From Breviolum minutum Mf 1.05b.01 (taxonomy: Eukaryota > Sar > Dinophyceae > Suessiales > Symbiodiniaceae), in the NCBI GenBank assembly GCA_000507305.1, contig DF240792.1, forward strand, positions 1 to 64,000: a DNA stretch of 64,000 nucleotides, given 5' to 3'. The position numbers and the translations under genes are program-made. Below, piece by piece: positions 55,828-64,000 of this stretch; the first letter of the stretch is position 1; every line of letters begins with the position of its first letter. The notes below the pieces were generated by a model. It did no database searches and was not told where the DNA came from. It saw only the letters and a program-made list of their open reading frames with translations.

Positions 55828-55918
55828 GGATCCATGGGACTGGTATATATTTACACACACATTTACCATGAAGGATGTGAAAGTCAACCAAATGTGGGTA
55901 AACATACCATACATGGAT
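55828..55918. mobile_element. family D MITE
   Basis: Ends GGATCCATGGGACTGGTATA and, inverted, ATCCATGTATGGTATGTTTA. About 91 bp, more diverged between arms than 51739-51812. Lies about 100 bp downstream of the J-domain exon. Confidence 0.75.
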
Positions 55919-58417
55919 GATGTATATATATATATAAAGAGATTCATTGGGTGTGCCCCCCCCATTCAGGATGCCAGTGACCCTTTTTGAAGTATTCCAG
56001 TTTTGGGACCGGGATTTCCACGCTATTACTTGGAGGGGGCCACACCCAAGGAATCCATTGGTTTTCTTTAAAAACACATAATTTTGAAACATAAGATTAA
56101 TGAGCTTCACAGATTTACAATCTTGATGGAATTAGCCGAGTTCATAGGAGTTCCAAGATAAATCTCTGGAGGTTTTGAGGAAATCCAGATTGGCGAAATA
56201 TTCACTTGAAATAATGAAGATGCCCGAAAGTCACCATAAAAATAAAGACGGTTGATGTTCCACGATGTTAATGTATTGGCGTGTTTGTAGTTTTTGTTCC
56301 TTGATGAAGATGGAAAACTTACGAGATCTTAGGAGAAGTCAGTAGATGTTGGCAGATTTTTCCTGGATCCAACGATCAAGATGAACAGATGGAAAAATGA
56401 CATTCGATTTGGACCGTCGTCCTGTAAAGGAGGCTAAATTTAGACTACATGTTTGGGATTTTTTATTTTTTCTAAAAGCACAACCTGAGAGAACAAAAAA
56501 ACTCATGTTGGATTCATTTCTAAAAAAAATCAAGGACACAATAAAAAGAGACACACAACACATGTGACAAGACAACAAAATGATACAGAGAACTCAGTAC
56601 CTCATGACCTGGGTGTTTCCAAAAATAGGGATACCCCAAAATGGGTGGTTTATAATGGAAATCCCTATTAAAATGGATGATTTGGGGGTACCCCTATTTT
56701 CGGAAACACCCACCTAACAATTACCAAAAAAAACACCTCCCAATTGACGGGCTGAGTTCACCAGGTTTCACGCCTTGAGCCAAGCCTATGATACGGCCAT
56801 GAGATTTCAGGAGTTTGATGGCTGGTGGTGTGATGGTTCGATGGGGGTTTTAAAGATGTTGTCAACATTTCTTGATGGATGTTAAGGGTCATTTGTAATT
56901 TTGATTGTATTTCTTCTGATTTTTTTTGTTGCAAGTATCTTGAAAAGAATCCTGAATTGCAGAAGGATTCAAAGAGGATGACATTGACATGTTCCGGTTT
57001 TTATTTGGGTCATTCCTGTTACACAGATTTCTTTGGTGAATTGACACGTGGGCACTGTTTTGCACGGCGCTTGTGTAACTCTAAGGGATGTTTCAGCTGA
57101 ATCTTGTAGATACTCGTGACGAATCTGAATTGAAATGGTGGGATGACGAATTGACTCCGAAGTGATAGCAACCAATCTATTCCAACCTGTGGCAAGATGG
57201 CAGGACCACCCAACGGAGGTCAAGGAGACGAAGAAGGCAGGATGGGGTTGAAAGCTCATGATGAAAGAAATTCAGGTACTGGTGTTTCAGAAACATATTG
57301 ACAATGATGTAGCATGAACATTCAAATGCTGGTGCTTCCATGGGGTCCCCTACTCATCACTGATGAGAATCTCAAGACTATGTAGTACTATGCGCCATCT
57401 ATGTCCCCAAAGGTAGATGCATGTAAGTACGTACATGTACACTCTTCGAAACAAACATATAACAGGAACGCAAAGCCAGATTATTCAGTGTTTTTTGCTC
57501 TTTGGGAGTTTTGGGAATTGAAACTGCCTTTTGTCTAGCATCAGAAAACATAGCCCCAGAAAAAATCACATGATGGTAAATACCATGATGTTGGGCACAA
57601 GAATTGTGCACAAAGCACCCTGTCAGTTGCTGTGATTAATTGGAGGTGTCTTCTATGTTAGTAAATCATTCAATAAATGTTGTTCACATGTTTCTATGAT
57701 AGCACACGTAAAATAAAGACTCAAAATAAGGGATAGAACCTCACAAACGGAAGTTTCAATGACCAAAATTATTCAGAAGTCCAACAAACATAGAAGAAGA
57801 TAGGGTCTGCAAATAAACCTCTTGGAAGGTTCTATGTTGACCATTCTTGGCTCCCAAATCCTCCATATCTTCACCCTACATGTTTGGCTCAAAAACGTAT
57901 GCCAACCTGTTGAACCATACTGTTTCTATGGAAACCGGGCCCTTAGAGGTTTAGTCATCTTTAAGCACAGAACTTGTGTGACTAATTTTGCTTGAACATT
58001 GATCGCCTCCATGTGCATCCGGCCTCTCAAGATTTGCATCGCTTCAGGCTCGATCCTCAAAGCCCGTTGCCGAGGCACTGGCGGTAAAAAAGGGAGCATG
58101 TCTACGTTTCTGTGAACTAAGATAGCTGCAAAGTCAAACGGTGAAAGCTTTTTAAGAAAAAACAGATAAAAAGAAAGCATTATATATATATATTTGAATT
58201 TATTAGAGTTTTCGTCTATTGCCATGTTCGTTTTCAAGAGGCGCATTCAAAGCAATTTAAGAAACTGGAAGTTGCACCATTTGACGGATGGTAATAGCCT
58301 GTCGAGTGAGGCATGTGGTTTCATTATAGAAGTCAGACATATCATCTTCTATCTTGAGGCGGTTGTTTCAACGTGGCCTATGTTCTGATCACCTTGCAAT
58401 ATGCTTCACTTGTTCAG
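55919..58417. other. no convincing gene
   Basis: Contains a family B element (56611-56711). The long minus-strand frame ending near 56110 is antisense to the J-domain exon and is rejected. Frames at 56879-57100 (GELTRGHCFARRLCNSKGCF) and 58194-58388 are weak. Confidence 0.4.
56611..56711. mobile_element. family B MITE with perfect 4-bp target duplication
   Basis: 101 bp, ends GGGTGTTTCCAAAAATAGGG and the inverted CCCTATTTTCGGAAACACCC, flanked by ACCT on both sides (56607-56610 and 56712-56715). Confidence 0.9.
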
Positions 58418-58498
58418 GCTCCGAAAGAGAAGCGGGAACCAACTTTGGAGGCGTCCAAGAACGGCGAGGGGGTATTGCTGGTTGCTTCTTTTTGCTGA
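58418..58498 (+). CDS. candidate terminal exon, unknown product
   Basis: After CACTTGTTCAG, phase 0, reads APKEKREPTLEASKNGEGVL, then LVASFC and TGA. Charged and G+C-richer than the flanks. No family recognised. Confidence 0.35.
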   Translation, partial: APKEKREPTLEASKNGEGVLLVASFC

Positions 58499-59655
58499 GA
58501 AAATGGATGGATCTTGATCTTTGAAAAATTAAGCAGCGTAATATGGACTTAAGCCAGTGATACTAGGCGACGTATTGGGGAAGCAGTGAATGGAGGTGTC
58601 CAGATAATCATGGATAATCTACTTCCCTATGGGGGAGTGAAAGTCTCAGAATCCCTATTTTGGATTGACATGGTGACAATTGTTCAAACCAAAGTTTGCT
58701 ACAAACAGACCAAGGCAGGTCTAAGCAATCATACCGGGACACTAGGCAAGCACGGACCTTGGCTGCCGGGGAATGGGTGATCAATCGTTTGCTTGAGTTA
58801 GGCAAGCTTAGTTCTGATTCAGCTACAGTATTTGTATCTCTATGTTTTCACTGAGATGACAATTTTCTCCCTCAAAATTCAGACCTTTGCAGTTTCGCAC
58901 AATTGCTTGACCTTCCTGCTTGGAGCATTCAATAATTCACCCTTAACTCCGCGTCAACAACGTACCAAGCAAACCCAGCCATGAAGCAAACCAAAATCAT
59001 GACCTAGTACCAGACCCGGTGACACCACCACAAAAAGTTCTTGAGTTTACCATGTATAGCGAGTATAGCGGATTTTTGAGGCAATTTTCGGGGTAAAAAA
59101 GGTTTGTTGGTGGTTTGTTGTTCAAATTCCATTGGATTCCTATCACATTGTCAGATCCCCTGCGCGATCACAGGATTTTCTGCAGTGGCGACGTCAGCAG
59201 CAGCCACTTGATTTTTACCAAGTTGAAGGGGGGATAGGCATGCCATGGGTTTATTCATAGAACATGATGTCTATTTCTTAAGGACTTGAGAATGGGGTTT
59301 CCCCTTGGACATGGTGTTACCAAAGTGTCACCAACTTGAGGGCTCAAATGATAGGGAAGAATTGGATTGGTTGCTTCCCTTTAGGAGTATTATTGATGGT
59401 TCAGAAGTTGAGGGATCAGCAGTTGATATGGAGAATCTCCACAGTGGCGCAAGCATTTCTTCCAACGTGAATCGAATCCCTTAGCAGGACCTCAACATAT
59501 CATAGATTCGTGAAGAATCCTTCGCAGGTTTCAACTGATCATATGCCCACGAATTGATGATACATCATGATACCAATGCCACTTGTGGTGATATTAAAAT
59601 TGATCCCATTTTTTGAAACCCATGCACCCAACCTGCTCTCGACCTACCAACAGAG
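58499..59655. other. no convincing gene
   Basis: A 64-codon frame at 58586-58780 and a G+C-richer patch after TTTCTGCAG at about 59180-59205 (WRRQQQPLDF) are the only hints. Otherwise A+T-rich. Confidence 0.35.
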
Positions 59656-59727
59656 GCCCCGGCGCGCCGCGCGCCGCGCCGCTACGCCGCGACCAAATGT
59701 GCGGACGGCTGGGACGATGCCTAGCAG
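59656..59727 (+). CDS. extremely G+C-rich candidate exon
   Basis: Between CCAACAGAG and CTAGCAG|GTGAGG, a consensus-like donor. The first 38 bases are nearly all G or C (GGCGCGCC/GCGCGCCGCGCC words) in A+T-rich DNA. The frame open to the donor is Arg/Ala-rich (PRRAARRAATPRPNVRTAGT). Another reads APARRAPRRYAATKCADGWD and stops before the donor. It could also be a non-coding CpG-rich element. Confidence 0.35.
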
Positions 59728-59778
59728 GTGAGGATGCCCAGAGGAGGAACAACTTAAGGCAGTAATGGTTGATTACCT

Positions 59779-59874
59779 TCCCAAAGTTTAACATAGTCCC
59801 TGAAAAGTTACCTTCCCAATAGGAAAGTAATCTTCCAACCATCATTTTTCAGAGGCTATGTTAAACTTTGGGGG
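59779..59874. mobile_element. family C-related MITE
   Basis: Ends CCCAAAGTTTAACATAG and CTATGTTAAACTTTGGG, inner arms TCCCTGAAAA and TTTTTCAGAGG, and a GGAAAGTAATCTTCCAACC centre. A TTTAACATAG subfamily. Confidence 0.8.
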
Positions 59875-60019
59875 TGTATTCGTGTCCGGAGAATAATCTT
59901 GAGTTACATGTTGACGGTAATTGCTTGACACTGATCACATTGGATATGTTTCAGAAGGCTGAAGCGCGTGTTATTCTTCCCAGAGAAATAAAGAGCAAAA
60001 ACAGGTTGAAATGTTGCTA

Positions 60020-60062
60020 TTGCACTATTAATACGTACACACTTGCACTATTAATACGTACA
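60020..60062 (+). repeat. 23-bp tandem duplication
   Basis: TTGCACTATTAATACGTACA occurs twice, 23 bp apart (60020 and 60043). Confidence 0.85.
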
Positions 60063-60656
60063 TTAGCCAGTGAACAAAACCCTCAACTTGTTTGTAATGG
60101 TAGTTTGGAAAGGGAATCTTCACAAAATGGCCATCATCCAGATATTGTATTGTGTTGAAACTGAGAGGCAACAGGGACTTGCTTTTTTTTGCTGCTGGAA
60201 GAATACTACCGCAATCGATTTGTCACCTTAAACTTATAGTGAAACGGGATCCTATACACTCAAGCATACTCGAGCTTTTGCAGGAATCATGAATGGTCAG
60301 TTGTAGGGTTTCTACACCAGGTCTTTTTTAGAAATACCTACCATAGGAAAGAAAGCAATCAAAATACTCCACAGTATTTCATGAAATTACCGAAATGCCG
60401 CCAACATCCACTAGGCTGAAGAAAACCTTTCGTGATTTCAAATACATAAATCAATCGAGGTGATCAGGCCGTAAAACCACCAACTCACCAACTTCATCCC
60501 AACAATGGGTGATTTAGGTACCTTTGGAAAGCGGCAGCTTCAAAAAGCTCTGTGTTTTTTTTTGAAAATCCAACATGGCCAGGAAAACCTATAGCAATTG
60601 TATTCTTTAATTTAGATGTTCGTATTGCAAGAAAAAGACCAGATTTCCCCCACCAG

Positions 60657-60727
60657 GTCGTCGAGTGAAGGAAGGGTACATCGTGGAAAACGGCTACGTC
60701 AAGCTGTGCAGCAGGCGTTGCCGTTGA
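60657..60727 (+). CDS. candidate terminal exon, frame uncertain
   Basis: After TTTCCCCCACCAG. One frame reads RRVKEGYIVENGYVKLCSRR, C, R and TGA; another reads GRVHRGKRLRQAVQQALPLI before TGA. G+C-richer than the flanks. Confidence 0.3.
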
Positions 60728-60751
60728 TAGTGGGGTGATGGGGGTGATACA

Positions 60752-60882
60752 CTCTGGTAAACTAACATAGCTGGCTGGAAAATGGACCCGGATTGAAGAT
60801 GATGTTCCTATTAAAAATGGGGGAAAGTCATCTTCAATCCGGGTACATTTTCCAGCCAGCTATGTTAGTCAGTTTACTAGAG
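60752..60882. mobile_element. family C-related MITE, near-perfect palindrome
   Basis: Arms of about 50 bp (CTCTGGTAAACTAACATAGC... and its inverted copy) around a 30-bp centre. The arms differ at only a few positions, so the copy is recent or maintained. The word AACTAACATA(G/A)C(C/T)GGCTG also occurs once at about 19115. Confidence 0.85.
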
Positions 60883-61131
60883 GGTAGATTCTTGGGTATC
60901 TTGAGGTTTTAAGAGTCCATTTGAAACATACAATTCCACATGTAGTGATTATCTATGATGCTTACCTGTTATTCTACATTCTACATTTGACTACAGCCAA
61001 TTATTTTCAGATTCAAATGCTTAGTGTTTGCGTATTGGAATCATCCAAATTTTGCTTAACCACACCCACATCTACATATAATATAATACAACTTGGGTTC
61101 TCCCCCCTCTTCCAGTAACAGTGGAAATGAG

Positions 61132-61204
61132 GCTTTATAGGGATCCCCTAACTAAACATACAAAAATTCTTGGTGGTGACTGGCTGGCATCCTGGGCAAG
61201 GGGG
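61132..61204. repeat. dispersed repeat G, copy 2
   Basis: Counterpart of 53691-53756: CTTTATAGGGATCCCCTAAC and TTGGTGGTGACTGGCTGGCA, then TCCTGGGCAAGGG. Confidence 0.65.
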
Positions 61205-61276
61205 ACAACCCAACATATCCCCAGGCGGAGAGTCCTGAACTGGAAGCTGCCTGGCAGCGTGAGGTGGAGTTTAAGC

Positions 61277-61330
61277 AAACAGCTCACCCCTTCCCAAGAA
61301 CTCAGCTGCAACGGAAGGGGTGAGCTGTTT
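61277..61330. repeat. perfect 18-bp hairpin
   Basis: AAACAGCTCACCCCTTCC at 61277-61294 and its exact reverse complement at 61313-61330, with an 18-nt loop. The window has no other copy. It could be a very short MITE core, a transcribed hairpin or a processing signal. Confidence 0.85.
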
Positions 61331-61757
61331 CCCCTCAAAAAAAAGCAGAACGGAAGGCCAACAGAGTGCAGTTTTCAAAGCTGATTTAATATCTAATGTA
61401 ATATTACAAAACAAAGAGTTTTTGGATATCCCTGATTTTTGTAGATGAAGTGAAGGTTGGAAGATTTCCAGTGACACCTGCGCAGCAAAAGCTCAGTTTG
61501 TTGCTGAGGAGATGGATCGAATTGTCATTTCAACTTTCCAATATGGCATAAGTAAATCAACACATTTGGAGAACAAGAACCATCTAGTTTGTTCACCTTC
61601 ATGTTCCCAACAAGACGCTGTGCTTTTTTCATTCGTGGTAAGTTTGTGCCATTGTCATTTTGCCCCATTTTCGAAGTGGTAACATGAAAATAGAGAGCCT
61701 CCCAAAACAGTGAAGTAAGGTACCTACCTGTATTTTGCTCGGGTTGAAAAGGTGCAG

Positions 61758-61900
61758 AACTTCCTCTCCGGCTGCGAAACGGAACATGGCCCATGACAGG
61801 TGGATATGGAAACGTTTCAACGGCAACGAAACAAGCCAGAGAAAGGCTCCAGGCGCTTGAGAGGATTATCCGCGTTGGGGAATACGTGTTAACGTGTTAG
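61758..61900 (+). CDS. terminal exon, unknown product
   Basis: After AAAGGTGCAG, one frame is open to TAG 61898. It reads LRNGTWPMTGGYGNVSTATK, then QARERLQALERIIRVGEYVL and TC. The second half is a strongly helical, charged segment. G+C-richer than its flanks. An alternative frame after GACAG (VDMETFQRQRNKPEKGSRRL) is also open. Confidence 0.4.
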
Positions 61901-62005
61901 TTTGTCACGAGCTTACATGAGCAACTGCTTGGGGGTTGACCAAGACGAGAAATGCGTCATGTGGAAATGTGGGATTTCTGAAGTTGCCATCTCAACAATA
62001 ATCTT

Positions 62006-62221
62006 GTGCCAACGGATGGACCTAAGAGATTTGTGGGTGGCTACGGAGGTGAAGTTCAATGCAGTTTTCTCTCCTTGGGAACTACTGTGATCCTGATAGG
62101 TCACCTTCCTCCATTAAAGATGAACGTGTTGGATACCGCAGTGTCTCATGGCTTGACTGGGCTGGTTTCTTTGAGAGGTCTCTCTGGTTTGATGATAGCT
62201 ACATCCATTTATATCCGGTGA
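62006..62221 (+). CDS. 71-codon ORF, possibly membrane
   Basis: Open frame with a hydrophobic C-terminal half (LTGLVSLRGLSGLMIATSIY). Two other frames over the same DNA are also open (61902-62090 and 62059-62268; the latter holds SVSWLDWAGFFERSLWFDDS), so at most one is real. Confidence 0.25.
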   Translation: MPTDGPKRFVGGYGGEVQCSFLSLGTTVILIGHLPPLKMNVLDTAVSHGLTGLVSLRGLSGLMIATSIYIR

Positions 62222-62524
62222 CTCTACCACTAGAAAAGGGGGGGGGGGTGATCCTTACATTCATATGAAAAACAGATCTTTATCGGGGGAAATGCTCACC
62301 ATCAACAGTGAATTTCAGGGTGGTGAAAGATGATTGGCAAAACTTGGAAGGTGGATCAATGCCCCATCGGCCCCCACACAGTTTTTTTGGATTTCATAAT
62401 GAATCCGTGGAAACAACAACTCGTAACTCCCCCTTAAACTCAGGATAGTGAAATGGAATGATGATAGCATGCTGGGGATATACGATAACATGATAATGAT
62501 TGCATAGTATGTTTTCGACATCAG

Positions 62525-62852
62525 ATCATGTGGATCCGTATTCGTAAGTGAGAAGGATGCACAGAAGAAAGAACGATCTTGGGTGCCTACTCATGAATGC
62601 CGCAACCTGGCAATTGTTCTGGAAGGCATTCTCAAACGGGGTAATATTCACATGTGGTTTGCGGATTATTTATTCACCATGCACAACATTTTTTCATATG
62701 TCATCAGACGGAGGTTTTTTTCCAGTATATCGTTTGTCTTCAAAATGCTGTGTGCGACCATGTTGGTTGGTCCCCCAAAAGGTAAACTTCTGGTTTTCTG
62801 GTCTGTCTTGGTGACTGTACTTTTCTGTTTGCATGGCCATCTGTACTGCTGA
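62525..62852 (+). CDS. terminal exon of a probable membrane protein
   Basis: After CGACATCAG the frame is open for 108 codons to TGA 62850. The hydrophilic N-terminal part (SEKDAQKKERSWVPTHECRN) precedes LAIVLEGILKRGNIHMWFAD, and two hydrophobic segments follow (SSISFVFKMLCATMLVGPP and KLLVFWSVLVTVLFCLHGH). A membrane anchor or two-helix hairpin is suggested. The charge distribution and length make this one of the better single-exon calls, but no family was recognised. A second frame (62548-62814) overlaps. Confidence 0.45.
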
Positions 62853-64000
62853 GAAACATCTAAAACCCAACTTGCACTTGTCCTGCCCATCTCAGAAAAG
62901 CTCAAATTGGGCAAGTCACCGTGACAAGAATGACAAGAGTGACAAATATTGCAATATCCGATATCCGATGATCTTATCTGAACAGATTATACCAAGCACC
63001 TTCCAAGGGGGTGCCAATTAATCCCCAAAGGATATTGAGGGATATGGAGACCCTTTCGGAACCCTTTGGAAAGTCCAGGTTTTGGAGATCAAAACGTTAA
63101 CTCCAAAAGCATCGACCTGTGAGGTAAAATCGGCCAGTGGAACTTTGACTGTTCCCATCTTCCAATCAGCAGATGGTGCAAGGCCTGACATTTGGCGAAA
63201 CCGATCAATTTTGGTGGTTGGAAAAAATCATGGAAAAGATTGAAAGGATAAATGGGTGTTTCCTAAAATGGTGGTACCCAACAACCATGGGTTTTCCTAC
63301 TAAAAATGATCCTTTTGGGGTGTTTTGGGGGTACAACCATTTAAGGAAACCCCCAAATATCACGGAAAACAAAGTATAGGTTAACTTGAAAATGATGTCC
63401 AAATTTCCAAGTTCCGTGAAATTGACGCAGGTACTACATGTCACCTTTGACTTCTCAACGCGTGGCCATCCCATGATATTGGGGGCAAGGTTTCCGAATT
63501 TTCTTGCCGTGTCGCAAAAGCAGGAAAATATTCGCAAATCGGTGAGACTGTTTATGGAAGTGAGGCACCTGTCAATATCACGGTATATCGACCTATTGTG
63601 ATACCATTATGTTTAATCTGCGATATCCATCATTACTGGTATCATTCAGTATCCGCTCTTTCAGCCACCATAACATGTGTTGATTCTGCACAAAGTGAAG
63701 AAGCAGTGGGTGTGGGTGTTGTATTTTGTTAGCATCTTCTCTGCACCTTTCATTCCGACCGATGTATTTTTCTCCAGCGGGAACAGCAGCAGAACTGTAG
63801 TCGTCGCAATTTGTTTTCAACACCTGGAAACTACCAGCCAAGCGTGGACAAGTTGGTACACCAATCATAGTGCACAACCCTTAAAGTCCAAGTATCTCGT
63901 GCCTACCAAGAAACTTCCCCAAAATCTTCCAACTTCCACGCCGCATTTGTTTTGGTAGCTTGCGATATTAGTTTCAGACAGGATAAAGCCATATAGATCT
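62853..64000. other. unassigned DNA with one MITE
   Basis: A family A element (63254-63354) plus weak frames: 63386-63601 (LGARFPNFLAVSQKQENIRK) and 63677-63958. A GGATATTGAGGGATATGGAG-type short repeat lies at about 63030. No boundaries could be fixed. Confidence 0.35.
63254..63354. mobile_element. family A MITE, inverted orientation
   Basis: 101 bp with ends GGGTGTTTCC...GGAAACCCCC and AAAT on both sides (63250-63253 and 63355-63358). Its interior is the reverse complement of the copy at 15324, and it shows the CCCATGGTTGTTGGGTACC word once. Confidence 0.9.

Noticed and set aside
55514..56110. 198-codon minus-strand ORF, the longest in the window
   Set aside because: It lies antisense to the J-domain exon and runs through a family D MITE and an AT microsatellite. 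Its composition (YIYIYI runs, Cys clusters) reflects those, not a protein.
1..64000. Search for tRNA B-box, rRNA, CRISPR spacing, phage or bacterial operon signals
   Set aside because: Nothing convincing was found by eye. The repeats present are MITEs, microsatellites and short tandem duplications.
1..64000. A reassigned genetic code suggested by single in-frame stops in several candidate exons
   Set aside because: All three stop codons appear in such positions, and unseen short introns or chance frames explain them more simply. Kept only as a low-interest question.

Overview
Eukaryotic nuclear DNA with spliced, low-density coding potential. There are no long bacterial-type ORFs, no operons and no Shine-Dalgarno spacing. 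GT...AG intron boundaries with T-rich tracts before the acceptor recur, as do short inverted-repeat elements and microsatellites. I saw no rRNA, tRNA, CRISPR array or integrase. The organism is most likely a protist or alga. A dinoflagellate (Symbiodiniaceae-like) would fit the small G+C-richer exons in an A+T-richer background, the fact that almost all credible exons lie on the + strand, and the many miniature inverted-repeat elements. No dinoflagellate spliced-leader relic was found, however, and several candidate introns (24-60 nt) are shorter than is usual there, so the assignment is tentative.

Coding content. The only segment assigned to a known domain is a J-domain (DnaJ/HSP40) exon at about 55.7 kb, with its HPD motif and a GGDPE loop. 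All other genes are unidentified. The best-supported models, based on acceptor and donor plus matching phase across junctions, are at 5.8-6.4, 12.8-13.4, 18.4-18.6, 20.0-20.9, 27.3, 37.9-38.3, 45.6-46.0, 50.4 and 62.5-62.9 kb. An 11-codon repeat exon at 0.3-0.5 kb and a 7-codon repeat exon at 21.8-22.0 kb encode probable coiled coils. At this base composition ORFs of 60-100 codons arise often by chance, and more than one frame often looks plausible. Gene confidences are therefore deliberately low, and exon ends and start codons should be taken as hypotheses.

Mobile and repeated DNA is the firmest content. There are at least six families of roughly 70-130 bp inverted-repeat elements (MITE-like): family A (15.3, 29.9, 63.3 kb) and its relative B (31.5, 56.6 kb), with GGGTGTTTCC ends and 4-bp target duplications; a diverging family C with CCTCCCTGAAACTAACATAG-type ends (17.8, 24.5, 27.7, 30.1, 31.8, 41.4, 59.8, 60.8 kb); family D with CCATGTATGGTATATTTACC ends (51.7, 55.8 kb); family E, exactly 101 bp with TA duplications (25.9, 48.9 kb), one copy lying beside its own apparent empty site; and singletons at 4.5 and 46.6 kb. 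The 176-N assembly gap at 15.4-15.6 kb lies inside a family A element and is probably artificial.

Layout: 0-2.5 kb coiled-coil exons and a small two-exon gene; 2.5-12 kb scattered weak exons; 12-23.5 kb the densest coding stretch; 23.5-36 kb sparse exons among MITEs; 36-46 kb several G+C-rich exons; 46-50 kb repeats; 50-63 kb further exons including the J-domain; 63-64 kb a family A element and unassigned DNA. No functional pathway linking the genes can be read from the sequence.
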